This document shows positions 23,152 to 32,212 of a stretch of 64,000 nucleotides of DNA, one piece after another. The DNA is from Xenophilus sp. Marseille-Q4582 (lineage in GTDB: Bacteria; Pseudomonadota; Gammaproteobacteria; Burkholderiales; Burkholderiaceae_C). How positions within the stretch are numbered: position 1 is the stretch's first letter; each line of letters starts with the position of its first letter. Location: the NCBI RefSeq assembly GCF_916700565.1, contig NZ_CAKAKO010000006.1, forward strand, positions 372,001-436,000, read 5' to 3'. Position numbers and translations under genes: made by a program. A model generated the notes under the pieces. It was not told the DNA's origin and made no database searches. It saw only the letters and a program-made list of their open reading frames with translations.

Positions 23152-23916
23152 TCAGCGGACGCAGGCGCCCGCCGCCTGCCGTGCCTGCAGCACGGCCTCG
23201 GCCAGGGCGAAATCGTCGGGATAGGTGATCTTGAAATTGCGCGCGCTGCCGGGCACCAGCAGCGGCGCCAGGCCCAGGCCTTCGACGGCGCTGGCCTCGT
23301 CCGTCACCGGCAGGCCCGAATGCTGCGCCGCGTCCAGCGCCCGCGCGAGCAGGCCGATGCGGAACATCTGGGGCGTCTGGGCCAGCCATTTCCGTTCGCG
23401 GGGCAAGGTGGCGGCCACGCGCTGCTGCGCGTCAGCCTGCTTGAGCGTGTCGGGCAGCGGCAGGGCCAGCAATCCGCCCACAGGATCCGGCAGACAGGCA
23501 GCAATCAGCGCGCGGATCTGCGCGGGCGTCACGAGGCAGCGCGCCGCGTCATGCACCAGCACCCAGTCTTCGGCCGCCGCGCCCCGCGCCTGCAGTGCCG
23601 CCAGCCCCTGGCGCACGCTGTCGGCGCGCGTGGCGCCGCCGGCGCGCAGCAGCAGTTCCTCGCAGCAGCCCGCCTGGACCTGGGCGGTAGCAGGAAAGCC
23701 CGGCAGCGCGTGGCCCGCCTGGGCGTCTTCGGGCGCCACCACCAGCGCCAGCGTGCTCAGTTGCGCCCCCAGGGCGCGAAAGGCGTCCAGCGTGTGCGCC
23801 ACCAGCGCGCGGCCGGCCAGCGGCTGGTACTGCTTGGGGCCGTGGCCGCCCGCGCGCGCACCCACGCCGGCAGCGGGAATCAGCACATGGAGACGGGGGG
23901 ATGCGGCAGGGGACAC
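23152..23916 (-). CDS. ispD: 2-C-methyl-D-erythritol 4-phosphate cytidylyltransferase
   Basis: Nucleotidyltransferase motifs fit Isp[20 protein letters not shown] (about 12-30), [22 protein letters not shown] and KITYPDDF near the C-terminus. It couples CTP to MEP to give CDP-ME, two steps before IspF, encoded 7 bp downstream. GTG at 23916 gives 254 aa, a slightly long but reasonable N-terminus; no ATG lies nearby in frame. Confidence 0.95.
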   Translation of the reverse strand: MSPAASPRLHVLIPAAGVGARAGGHGPKQYQPLAGRALVAHTLDAFRALGAQLSTLALVVAPEDAQAGHALPGFPATAQVQAGCCEELLLRAGGATRADSVRQGLAALQARGAAAEDWVLVHDAARCLVTPAQIRALIAACLPDPVGGLLALPLPDTLKQADAQQRVAATLPRERKWLAQTPQMFRIGLLARALDAAQHSGLPVTDEASAVEGLGLAPLLVPGSARNFKITYPDDFALAEAVLQARQAAGACVR

Positions 23917-24029
23917 GGCGGGAAGGCGGCGCGGCGCTGCGGCGCGGCCACAAGGAACAATGGGGCCGGTGCCGCAACACAAGCGCGGCCCCGGCGGGGG
24001 GCGCCATTCTAGGAGCGCGAACGCCAGGC

Positions 24030-25160
24030 TCAGTCGGCCGCGCGGTCCTGCACGCGGCGGTTCACGTAGCTGGCATTGCCCAGCCCCGTGCCGATGGTCA
24101 GCACCGCCCAGCGCTTGACGTCGCGCATGAAGGGCACTTCGCTCAGGCCCTGCACCACCGCGTCGTTGTGCATCAGCACCTGGGTCGCGTGGCCGTCGAT
24201 GACGGGCAGCGCATCGCGCAGCGCCGTGGGCAGGTGGAAGCTGTCGGCGGCCCAGTTCCCGGGCAGGTTCTGCGCACCGCGCGCAATGCTGCCGTCGGCG
24301 CGGATCAGGCCCGGGCAGGCGATGCCCACGAAGGGCGCCAGGCGCAGCTTGTGGCGCTGGGCCCAGGCGATCTGTTCCTCCAGCAGACGCACCAGGCCCG
24401 CGACCAGGCCGGTGCGGCTGGGGTCGTCGTCGGCATGGCGCCATTTCACCCGGCGCTCCACGCGGGCGCGCGAGAAGTCCGCGGCCTTGTGGCGGCGAAA
24501 GCTCACGATGCCGCAGCGGGCATTGGTGCCGCCCAGGTCGACGGCCAGCAGCGCGTCATGGTGCTCGGTGATCGTGGGCGGCGCGAGATGCACCCAGCCG
24601 ATCAGGCCGCCGTCGTCCACGTCGTGCCGCAGCCGCGCCAGATGCACGGGCAGCTCCGCCGCCTCGCACAGCGCCGCCGCCTGCAGGATGGCGCGCTCGC
24701 CCACGTCGCTTTCCGGAAAGCCGCCGCCGATCACGATGCGCTTGACGCCCTTCCAGCTCTTCTGGCGCATGAAGCGCTGGATGACCTGCGCGAGCTCGAC
24801 GGCGAACTCCTCGATCGCGCCGTGCACGATGTCCGCCGCGGGCGACGCCTTCCTGGCCGCGATGGCCTTGTCGAGCACCTTCTTGCCCAGGGCCGAGGAC
24901 GGGCGCTTGCCCAGCGGGTCGGGCCGGCCTTTCTCGCGATAGCGCCGGCGCCACTCGTCGAGTAAGGCGCGAAAGGCGGTCTGGCTCGCGCGGTCGCCGA
25001 TGAAGCCGTCGGCATCCTCCACTTCCAGGTTGTAGCCCGCGATCTGCACGTGTTCCAGTTCGGTGGCGCCGTGGTGCGCACCCACGATGCTCGGCGGAGG
25101 CGGGGCACGCCGGTTGCGTCTGGCGGCGGCGGGGGGTGCGGGGGCAGCGGTCCTGGGCAT
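24030..25160 (-). CDS. ROK-type sugar kinase with circularly permuted motif order
   Basis: All ROK/ASKHA motifs are present but rotated. The segment that normally ends ROK kinases comes first (HGAIEEFAVELAQVIQRF at 113-130, IVIGGG at 142-147, DGGLIGWVHLAP at 183-194). It is followed by the normal start DLGGTN (208-213), CPG (282-284), NLPGNW (298-303), catalytic HND (331-333) and GTGLG (357-361), where the protein ends. No CxCGxxGC zinc motif is seen. It should phosphorylate a sugar with ATP; glucose is a guess. Start is uncertain: ATG 25160 (376 aa) or 25172. It lies upstream of ispDF. Confidence 0.8.
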   Translation of the reverse strand: MPRTAAPAPPAAARRNRRAPPPPSIVGAHHGATELEHVQIAGYNLEVEDADGFIGDRASQTAFRALLDEWRRRYREKGRPDPLGKRPSSALGKKVLDKAIAARKASPAADIVHGAIEEFAVELAQVIQRFMRQKSWKGVKRIVIGGGFPESDVGERAILQAAALCEAAELPVHLARLRHDVDDGGLIGWVHLAPPTITEHHDALLAVDLGGTNARCGIVSFRRHKAADFSRARVERRVKWRHADDDPSRTGLVAGLVRLLEEQIAWAQRHKLRLAPFVGIACPGLIRADGSIARGAQNLPGNWAADSFHLPTALRDALPVIDGHATQVLMHNDAVVQGLSEVPFMRDVKRWAVLTIGTGLGNASYVNRRVQDRAAD

Positions 25161-25419
25161 TGGCCGCAGCATGCCAGCGCCCGCGGCCCCGGCCCGACGG
25201 GGCTCGAGCACGCCGCGCATCGGCACGCACCGGCAGCGTCTGTAGGCGCACGCCCTTCCAAGTACCCACGGTGCGCAAGGCTGTGTCATGCGCGCGGGGC
25301 CCGGGCTGCGCAGAATGGCCGCCACACCACGCCGTGTGGTCCCCTTTCTTGACGCCGCCCCGCGTCCGCACCGCGCCATGCGCGCGTGCAGCGCGGCGCG
25401 CTCCCTGCCGGAGAGCCCC

Positions 25420-26352
25420 ATGCGCCCACATCTCCTCCTTCGCCGCCAGGCGCTGTTGCGCCTGGGCCGGCTCGGCAGTCTGGCCGCCGCAACTGCGCTG
25501 CCCGTACCCGCCCTGGCGCAGCTGCGCGAGCCCGGCCATGGCGGCAGCTGGGAGCCCACGCGGGGCCAGGCCGGCAAGGACGTGATCTGGATTCCCACGC
25601 CCGACGCGCTGGTGCAGCGCATGCTGCAGATGGCCGAGGTGCAGGCCGACGACCATGTGTACGACCTGGGCTCGGGCGACGGCAAAATCGCCATTGCCGC
25701 CGGCCGCGCGGGCGCCCTGGCCACGGGGCTGGAGTTCGATCCGCGCATGGTCGAGCTGTCGCGCCGCCTGGCACGCGAGGCCGGCGTGCACGAGCGCGTG
25801 CGCTTCGAGAAGGCCGACATCTTCGAAGCCGATTTCTCGAAGGCCACGGTGGTCACGCTCTACCTGCTGCCCGAACTGAACCTGCGCCTGCGCCCCCGGC
25901 TCTTCGAGCTGCCGCCCGGCACACGCGTGGTCTCGCATTCCTTCGGCATGGGCGAATGGCAGCCCGACGAGCGCTCGCGCATCGGCAGCGGCGAACTCTT
26001 CCTGTGGCGCATCCCGGCCAATGTCTCAGGCCACTGGCGCTTCAACGCCGCGGCCGGCAGCGGCCTGCCGCAGTCGATGCAGGTGCGCCAGACCTTCCAG
26101 AAGCTGCAGGCCGAGGCCAGCGACGGCTCGCTCACGGCCGCGCTCATCGAGCCGCGCATCGACGGCCGCACCCTGCAGTTCGGCCTGCGCGACAGTGCCG
26201 GCCGCGCGGTGAAGCTGCGCGCCGAAGTGCAGGGCAACCGCCTGCGCGGCAGCTACCAGCGCGGCACGGCGCCGCCGCAGCCTTTCGAGGCCGAGCGCAC
26301 GGGCCCGCCCGACACCATCGTCGGCAGCGCCTACGTCGAGGGCGGCACATGA
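25420..26352 (+). CDS. Class I SAM-dependent methyltransferase with export signal
   Basis: Residues 1-33 look like a signal peptide with twin-arginine-like start (LLRRQALLRLG), hydrophobic core and a cleavage site ALA-Q. Then comes a Rossmann methyltransferase with motif I YDLGSGDGKI (81-90), acidic LEFDPRM, and KADIFEADF (motif II/III region). The C-terminal third (from about 200) is beta-rich. A domain needing SAM with an export signal is odd; the leader may be a membrane anchor or not used. ATG 25420 follows GGAGAG. Substrate unknown. It is divergent from the ROK kinase gene. Confidence 0.78.
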   Translation: MRPHLLLRRQALLRLGRLGSLAAATALPVPALAQLREPGHGGSWEPTRGQAGKDVIWIPTPDALVQRMLQMAEVQADDHVYDLGSGDGKIAIAAGRAGALATGLEFDPRMVELSRRLAREAGVHERVRFEKADIFEADFSKATVVTLYLLPELNLRLRPRLFELPPGTRVVSHSFGMGEWQPDERSRIGSGELFLWRIPANVSGHWRFNAAAGSGLPQSMQVRQTFQKLQAEASDGSLTAALIEPRIDGRTLQFGLRDSAGRAVKLRAEVQGNRLRGSYQRGTAPPQPFEAERTGPPDTIVGSAYVEGGT

Positions 26353-26377
26353 GGCCGCGCCCAGGCGGTATGGCCGG

Positions 26378-27853
26378 ATGAGCGCCTGGCGCGGCCGCCC
26401 GCCCGCTGCGTCCTGCGATGCGCATTCCGCACCCGGCGGCAGCCCGCTCGGGCTGTGGCATGCGATTGCCATCATCCTGGGCGTGGCCATCGGCGCGGGC
26501 ATCTTCAAGGCGCCTTCGATGGTCGCGGCCCACGTGCCCTCGGCGGGCTGGCTGTTCGCGGTCTGGCTGGCCGGCGGGCTCTTCAGCATCATCGGCGCCC
26601 TGTGCTATGCGGAGCTGTCCACCACCTACCCCAGCCAGGGCGGCGAGTACCACTTCCTTTCGCGCGCCTTCGGCCGCGCCACCGCCCTGCTCTATGCCTG
26701 GGCGCGCTTCTCGGTCATCACCACGGGCTCCATCGCGCTGCTGGGCTTTCTCTTCGGCGACTACATGGCGCAGCTGCTGCCGCTGGGCCCGCACGGACCG
26801 GCGGTCTACGCGGCCGCGGCCGTGCTGGTGCTCACGGCGCTCAACGTGCGCGGGCTGCGCGAAGGCGCACGGGCGCAGACCTGGCTCACCTCGCTCGACG
26901 TGGCCGGGCTGGCGCTGATCGTGGGCGCCGGCGCCTGGCTGTGGCTGGGCGGCGGCACGGACGCCCTCGCGGCCACGGCATCGGCCCCGTCCGGCCCGGC
27001 GGCGCCGCCGTGGGCCGGCGGCCAGGGCAGCAACCCGAGCGTGCCGCTGTCCCTCGCGGGCATCGGCATGGCCATGGTCTTCGTGCTGCTCACCTTCGGC
27101 GGCTGGAACGACGCCGCCTACATCAGCGCCGACCTGCCGCACCGCCGCGCCATCGCCTGGGCGCTGCTGCTGTCGGTGGGACTGATCACCGTGCTGTACC
27201 TGCTGGTGAACTGGGCCTACTGGGCCACGCTGGGCCTGGACGGCATGGCCAGCGCCGATGCGGTGGCGGCCGAGATGCTGGCGGTGAGCCTGGGCCCCGT
27301 GGCGGGCCAGCTGATCGCGCTGCTGGTGGCGGTCGCCGCACTGGCCTCGATGAACGCCACGCTGATCGTGGGCGCGCGCACCGCCTGCGCCATGGGCCGC
27401 GACTGGCCCGCGCTGCGCGTGCTGGGCGCCTGGTGTCCCGAACGCCGGGTGCCGCGCAACAGCTTCGTGCTGCAGTGCGCGCTGGCGCTGGTGCTGATCG
27501 CGCTGGGCGCCGTCTACGACGACGGCTTCACGGCCATGGTGGAGTACACGGCGCCGGTGTTCTGGCTGTTCCTCTTTCTCACCGGCCTGGCGCTGTTCCG
27601 CCTGCGCCGGCTGGAGCCGCATGTGCCCCGCCCTTTTCGCGTGCCGCTCTATCCGTGGGTGCCGCTGCTGTTCTGCGCCAGCAGCCTGGCCATGCTCGGG
27701 GCCAGCCTGGCCTTCGTGGGCAGCCACCAGGTGGCCGGCCTCAACGCGGCCTGGGTCGGCGTGGGCGTGCTGGCCAGCGGCCTGCTGCTCATGCGCCTGA
27801 TGGGCAGGCCGGCAGCGCCTTCGCAGCCGCTGCCGCGGGACACGCCGCCGTGA
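26378..27853 (+). CDS. APC-superfamily amino acid permease
   Basis: The 491-aa integral membrane protein has about twelve hydrophobic segments. The first carries the APC signature (IAIILGVAIGAGIFKAPS, about 28-45), then ALCYAELSTTYPSQGGEY near 75-92, and a conserved FGGWNDAAYISADLP around 240-254. Such proteins import or exchange amino acids or amines driven by ion gradients. Start is ATG 26378, 25 bp after the methyltransferase gene. The next gene, a receptor-permease fusion, begins within or just after its end, so they may share a transcript. Substrate not evident. Confidence 0.87.
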   Translation: MSAWRGRPPAASCDAHSAPGGSPLGLWHAIAIILGVAIGAGIFKAPSMVAAHVPSAGWLFAVWLAGGLFSIIGALCYAELSTTYPSQGGEYHFLSRAFGRATALLYAWARFSVITTGSIALLGFLFGDYMAQLLPLGPHGPAVYAAAAVLVLTALNVRGLREGARAQTWLTSLDVAGLALIVGAGAWLWLGGGTDALAATASAPSGPAAPPWAGGQGSNPSVPLSLAGIGMAMVFVLLTFGGWNDAAYISADLPHRRAIAWALLLSVGLITVLYLLVNWAYWATLGLDGMASADAVAAEMLAVSLGPVAGQLIALLVAVAALASMNATLIVGARTACAMGRDWPALRVLGAWCPERRVPRNSFVLQCALALVLIALGAVYDDGFTAMVEYTAPVFWLFLFLTGLALFRLRRLEPHVPRPFRVPLYPWVPLLFCASSLAMLGASLAFVGSHQVAGLNAAWVGVGVLASGLLLMRLMGRPAAPSQPLPRDTPP

Positions 27854-27888
27854 AGGTGCGGGGGCGCGCCGCCCCCTACACTGCCGCG

Positions 27889-29430
27889 ATGCGCGGAACG
27901 CTCCTGCTCCCGGCCCGGCCCCTCCTGCGGCGCTGGCTGCAAAGGCTGGCCCTGCTGCTGGCCGTCCTGGCCGCGGGCGGCGCCTTCGCCGACGAAGGCC
28001 CGCTGCGCATCGGCTCCAAGCGCTTCACCGAGTCGTACATCCTGGCCGAAGTGCTGGCGCAAACGGCCGCGCCGCACCTGCGCCAGCCGCCTGTCGTGCG
28101 GCAGGGCCTGGGCAACACGGCCATCGTCTACGAGGCGCTGCGCAGCGGCAGCATCGACCTGTACGCCGAATACACCGGCACGATCGCGCTGGAGATCCTC
28201 AAGAGCCCGCAGCCGCTGACGCGCGAGGCGATGCAGGCTGCCCTGCGGCCGCTGGGCCTGGGCCTGGCGGTGCCGCTGGGCTTCAACGACGGCTATGCCT
28301 TCGCCATGCGCGCCGCCGAGGCCAGGCGCCTGGGCATCCGCACGCTGAGCGACCTGGCAAGGCACCCCGGGCTCAGGCTGGGCCTGAGCAACGAGTTCAT
28401 CGGCCGCGCCGACGGCTGGCGCGGCGTGGCGGCGCGCTATGGCCTGCCGCAGACGCCGACCGGGCTGGACCATGGCATCGCCTACGACGCCATCGCGGCC
28501 GGCCAGGTGGACGTGATCGACATCTACACCACCGACGCGAAGATCGGCCATCTGGGCCTCACCGTGCTGGAGGACGACCTCGCCCACTTCCCGCGCTATG
28601 ACGCGGTGGTGCTGCACCGGCTCGACCTGCCCCGGCGCCTTCCGCAGGCCTGGGCCGCCTTGCAGAAGCTCGAAGGCCGCATCGACGAAGCCGCGATGAT
28701 CGGCATGAATGCACGGGCCGAACTGCAGGGCGCGGGCTTCGCGGCCATCGCGCGCGATTTCCTCGCCGCAGGCGGCGCGGCGCCGGCGGCCCCTGCGGGC
28801 GCCTCGGCCGGCTTCGTGGCCAAGCTGCTGGGGCCCGACCTGCCGCGGCTCGCGCGCCAGCACCTGATGCTGGTGGCGGCCTCGGTGGGCCTGGCGACCC
28901 TGATCGGCGTGCCGCTGGCCATCGGGGTCTTTCCGCACCTGCGGCTGCGCGCCTTCGTGCTCGGCCTCACGGGCCTGCTGCAGACCGTGCCCTCGCTCGC
29001 GCTGCTGGCCGTCCTCATCTCGCTGCTGGGCGCCATCGGCACGCTGCCCGCGCTGATCGCGCTCACGCTGTATTCGCTGCTGCCCATCATGCGCAACGCC
29101 GTCACCGGACTGGCCGAGGTGCCCGGGGGCGTGAAGCAGGCGGGCACGGCGCTGGGCATGACGCGGCGGCAGAACCTGCGGCTGGTGCAGCTTCCGCTGG
29201 CGCTGCCCACGCTGGTCGCGGGCATCCGCACCGCCACGGCCATCGCCATCGGCACCGCGACCCTTGCGGCCTTCATCGGCGCGGGCGGCTTCGGGGAGCG
29301 CATCGTGACCGGGCTCGCGCTCAACGACCGCGCCCTGCTGCTGGCCGGCGCCCTGCCGGCCGCTGCCCTGGCACTGCTGAGCGAACTCCTGTTCGAGGGG
29401 CTGGAAGCCCTGCTGCGGCGCGCGCGTTGA
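27889..29430 (+). CDS. Receptor-permease fusion of osmoprotectant (OpuC/ProXW-type) ABC transporter
   Basis: The N-terminal half after a signal peptide (LLLAVLAAGGAFA, to about 37) is a ProX/OpuCC-type receptor: IGSKRFTESYILAEVLAQ (43-60), GLGNTAIVYEALRSGSIDLY, AEYTGT. From about residue 330 comes a permease domain with five or six helices and an EAA-type loop (VKQAGTALGMTRRQNLRLVQ). Substrates would be quaternary amines or related compounds. In the fusions I know (OpuABC type) the permease comes first; here the receptor does. No ATPase gene is adjacent. ATG 27889 starts the signal peptide; a GTG at 27850 overlapping the upstream stop is possible. Confidence 0.85.
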   Translation: MRGTLLLPARPLLRRWLQRLALLLAVLAAGGAFADEGPLRIGSKRFTESYILAEVLAQTAAPHLRQPPVVRQGLGNTAIVYEALRSGSIDLYAEYTGTIALEILKSPQPLTREAMQAALRPLGLGLAVPLGFNDGYAFAMRAAEARRLGIRTLSDLARHPGLRLGLSNEFIGRADGWRGVAARYGLPQTPTGLDHGIAYDAIAAGQVDVIDIYTTDAKIGHLGLTVLEDDLAHFPRYDAVVLHRLDLPRRLPQAWAALQKLEGRIDEAAMIGMNARAELQGAGFAAIARDFLAAGGAAPAAPAGASAGFVAKLLGPDLPRLARQHLMLVAASVGLATLIGVPLAIGVFPHLRLRAFVLGLTGLLQTVPSLALLAVLISLLGAIGTLPALIALTLYSLLPIMRNAVTGLAEVPGGVKQAGTALGMTRRQNLRLVQLPLALPTLVAGIRTATAIAIGTATLAAFIGAGGFGERIVTGLALNDRALLLAGALPAAALALLSELLFEGLEALLRRAR

Positions 29431-29535
29431 GCGGGCGGGGCTGCGCGACCGGCCTGCCTTGCGCGTGCGGGCTTGGCCTACGCCGCCGCGCGCGCCGGCG
29501 TGCCTAGGATCGGGCCCAACACCCTGGAGGATGCA

Positions 29536-30000
29536 ATGGCCGCCATCCGGCACGAGCTTTGGATCGATGCGCCCGTCGAGCAAGTCTGGGCGCTGCTGGG
29601 CAGCGCCGAGGGGGTGAGCTGCTGGTGGGACCACCAGTCCGAGCGCGAAACCCCGGAAGGCACGGTGTGGGAACACACCCCCGGCCCCGCGCACGGCACG
29701 GTGCGCATGCGGGTGGTGGCCCGCGAGCCGAACACGCTGCTGCAATGGACATGCATCAGCACCCACGATGCGGCGACGCCGGCTTCCGAATGGACCGGCA
29801 CCACGATCAGCTTCCGCCTGGGCCCCCGGGAATCCTCGCCGGCCGCGCGCGCCGACTGGGCCCGGCGCATCCCGGTACAGACCGTGCTGAGCTTCACGCA
29901 CGAGGGATGGCCGCAGGGCTCGAGGTTCCTGGCCTTCTGCACCACCGCCTGGGCCGGCGTGCTGCAAAAGCTCGCCGACTGTGCGGTGAAGGCGGATTGA
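29536..30000 (+). CDS. SRPBCC (AHSA1-like) domain protein
   Basis: The 154-aa protein has the SRPBCC/START-like pattern: IRHELWIDAPVEQVWALLGS at the start, WWDHQSERETPEGTVWEH, and a C-terminal helix beginning GSRFLAFCTTAWAGVLQKL. These proteins form hydrophobic ligand cavities; ligand unknown. ATG 29536 is preceded by GGAGG at 5 nt spacing. It stands between the receptor-permease fusion and an MFS carrier, all on the plus strand. Confidence 0.82.
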   Translation: MAAIRHELWIDAPVEQVWALLGSAEGVSCWWDHQSERETPEGTVWEHTPGPAHGTVRMRVVAREPNTLLQWTCISTHDAATPASEWTGTTISFRLGPRESSPAARADWARRIPVQTVLSFTHEGWPQGSRFLAFCTTAWAGVLQKLADCAVKAD

Positions 30001-30055
30001 TGGCGCGGGCCGGCTTGCCGCGCGTGTGGCCCCGGCCCCAGGCCTGCACGTCCCC

Positions 30056-31516
30056 ATGACCGCCGGCGCGCGCTTGGCGGATGCCGCCGCCGTCCTGCAT
30101 TCCGACATCCCGGCCCGGCTGGACCGCCTGCCCTGGTCGGCCTGGCACTGGCGCGTGGTGCTGGCGCTGGGCACAGCCTGGGTGCTCGACGGGCTGGAGG
30201 TCACGCTGGTCGGCTCGCTGGGCGGCGTGCTGGAGCGCGGCGACACCCTGGCGCTGAGCGCCAGCCAGATCGGCCTGGCCGGCTCGCTCTACGTGGGCGG
30301 GGCCGTGCTGGGCGCGCTGCTGTTCGGCCGCATGGCCGACCGCTGGGGCCGCAAGCGGCTGTTCATGATCACGCTCGCGCTCTATGCGGCCGCCACCTTC
30401 GCCACGGCCTTCTCGCCGGGCTTCGCCTTCTTCGCCGCCTGCCGCTTCCTCACCGGCCTGGGCATCGGCGGTGAATACGCCGCCATCAACTCGGCCATCG
30501 ACGAGCTGGTGCCGGCGCGCGTTCGCGGGCGGGTGAGCCTGGCGATCAACGGCAGCTTCTGGCTCGGCGCCGCGCTGGGGGCGGGCCTGAGCCTGGTGCT
30601 GCTGGACCCGGCCGTGCTGGGCCCCGTGTGGGGCTGGCGCGCCGGCTTCGCGCTCGGCGCGCTGCTCGCGGTGGCCATCGTGCTGGTGCGCCGGCACGTG
30701 CCCGAAAGCCCACGCTGGCTGCTGATGCACGGCCGCGCGGAGGAAGCCGAGCGCATCGTCTCGGCCATCGAGGCCGAGGTCGGCCGCGAACGCCGGCCGC
30801 TGCCACCGGCCGGCGGGCGGCTGTCGCTGCAGTCGCGCGCCGCACCGTCGGTGCGCGAGATCGCCCGCGTGCTGTTCACGCACTACCGCCAGCGCAGCGC
30901 CGTGGCCCTGGCGCTGATGCTGTCGCAGGCCTTCTTCTACAACGCCATCTTCTTCACCTACGCGCTGGTGCTCACGCGCTTCCATGGCGTGCCCGACGCG
31001 CGGGTGGCGCTGTACATCTTCCCGTTCGCGCTGGGCAATGTGCTGGGGCCCCTGCTGCTGGGCCCGCTGTTCGACCGTGTGGGCCGCCGTCGCATGATCG
31101 CGCTGACCTACGTCGGGGCCGGCCTCGGGCTGGGCCTCACCGGCTGGGCCTTCATGGCCGGACTGCTGGACGCGCGCAGCCAGGCGCTGGCCTGGTCGGC
31201 GGTCTTCTTCCTGGCCTCGGCGGCGGCCAGCTCGGCCTATCTCACGGTGAGCGAGGTGTTCCCGCTGGAGATGCGCGCCCTGGCCATCTCGCTCTTCTAC
31301 GCGGTGGGCACGGGCGCTGGCGGCTTCGCGGCGCCCTGGCTCTTCGGCGCGCTGATCGAGACCGGCAGCCGCGGCGCGGTGGCCGTGGGCTACGCGATCG
31401 GCGCGGCGCTGGTGATCGCCGCGGGCCTGCTGGCGCTGCGCTTCGCGGTCAATGCCGAGCGGCGCGCGCTGGAGGACATCGCGCCGCCGCTGGGCATGCA
31501 CCGGCCCGGCAACTGA
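30056..31516 (+). CDS. MFS transporter (SV2/sugar-porter-like)
   Basis: A 486-aa carrier with about twelve membrane segments. The first-loop motif GRMADRWGRKRLF lies near residue 90, RFLTGLGIGGEYAAINS near 130-146, RRHVPESPRWL at about 211, and a second-half repeat in GPLFDRVGRRRM. The motif style is that of metabolite:H+ symporters for sugars or aromatic acids. ATG 30056 is used, with an in-frame GTG 30 bp upstream. Substrate cannot be read from sequence. Confidence 0.88.
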   Translation: MTAGARLADAAAVLHSDIPARLDRLPWSAWHWRVVLALGTAWVLDGLEVTLVGSLGGVLERGDTLALSASQIGLAGSLYVGGAVLGALLFGRMADRWGRKRLFMITLALYAAATFATAFSPGFAFFAACRFLTGLGIGGEYAAINSAIDELVPARVRGRVSLAINGSFWLGAALGAGLSLVLLDPAVLGPVWGWRAGFALGALLAVAIVLVRRHVPESPRWLLMHGRAEEAERIVSAIEAEVGRERRPLPPAGGRLSLQSRAAPSVREIARVLFTHYRQRSAVALALMLSQAFFYNAIFFTYALVLTRFHGVPDARVALYIFPFALGNVLGPLLLGPLFDRVGRRRMIALTYVGAGLGLGLTGWAFMAGLLDARSQALAWSAVFFLASAAASSAYLTVSEVFPLEMRALAISLFYAVGTGAGGFAAPWLFGALIETGSRGAVAVGYAIGAALVIAAGLLALRFAVNAERRALEDIAPPLGMHRPGN

Positions 31517-31555
31517 AGCAGCGGGCGGGTGCGCGCTGGCCGCGCCCGGCCCGCC

Positions 31556-32146
31556 TCAGTACGGCGGCGCCTGCACGGCGCGCTGTGCGCGGGCGGCCTG
31601 CGTCCACCAGGCCAGGTCGTCGGCCCAACGCGGAAAGGCGCGCTTGAGGCTGCCGCCCGCATCGCCCGTGGGCTCGCCCTGCGCATCGAGGGTCTGCGAG
31701 ATCGGGCCCACCGCGAGCGTGCTCGACACCACCACCATGCCCATTTCCGAGAGGATCGAATGCCAGGCCGTGCCCGCGCGCACGCCCGAGAAGCGGCCCG
31801 CCGAATAGCTCGCGATGGCGGCCGGCCGCCAGAACCATTCCTCGAGGAAATGGTCGGTGAGGTTCTTCAGGCCCGGCTGCACGCCCCAGTTGTATTCGCC
31901 GGTGACGAAGACGAAGGCATCGGCCGCGCGGATCTTGCCCGCCAGGGTCTCGAGCGCCTCGGGCGCGCCGCCCTTCGGATACTCCTTGTACATGCGGTCG
32001 AGCATGGGCAGGTTGACGGCTTTGGCGTCGATGAGCTCCGGCTCGGCGCCGCGCGCCTGCAGGCCCTTCACGATGAAGTCCGCCAGGCGGATGCCCATGC
32101 GGTCGGCGCGGTACGAACCGTAGAAGACGAGGATCTTGTCGGGCAT
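31556..32146 (-). CDS. NADPH-dependent FMN reductase family protein
   Basis: The 196-aa flavodoxin-like protein begins ILVFYGSYRADRMGIRLADF, with the phosphate-binding loop GSYRADR of NADPH-dependent FMN reductases, and has VFVTGEYNWGVQPGLKNLTD in the middle, the usual flavin-contacting segment. It probably reduces FMN or a quinone/azo substrate in the cytoplasm. AGGAG lies 6 nt before ATG 32146. It ends tail to tail with the MFS gene and lies downstream of the aldarate operon on the same strand, 67 bp after its last gene. Confidence 0.86.
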   Translation of the reverse strand: MPDKILVFYGSYRADRMGIRLADFIVKGLQARGAEPELIDAKAVNLPMLDRMYKEYPKGGAPEALETLAGKIRAADAFVFVTGEYNWGVQPGLKNLTDHFLEEWFWRPAAIASYSAGRFSGVRAGTAWHSILSEMGMVVVSSTLAVGPISQTLDAQGEPTGDAGGSLKRAFPRWADDLAWWTQAARAQRAVQAPPY

Positions 32147-32212
32147 GCGGGCTCCTGGAAAAAGGAAGGGCCCGATCATCCCTGATCGGGCCCCGGGGCG
32201 GGTGCGGCGGAA

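Noticed and set aside
26455-27888. Upstream extension of the receptor-permease fusion through the APC permease gene
   Set aside because: The extension is a shifted frame of the permease gene; a clean signal peptide begins at 27889.
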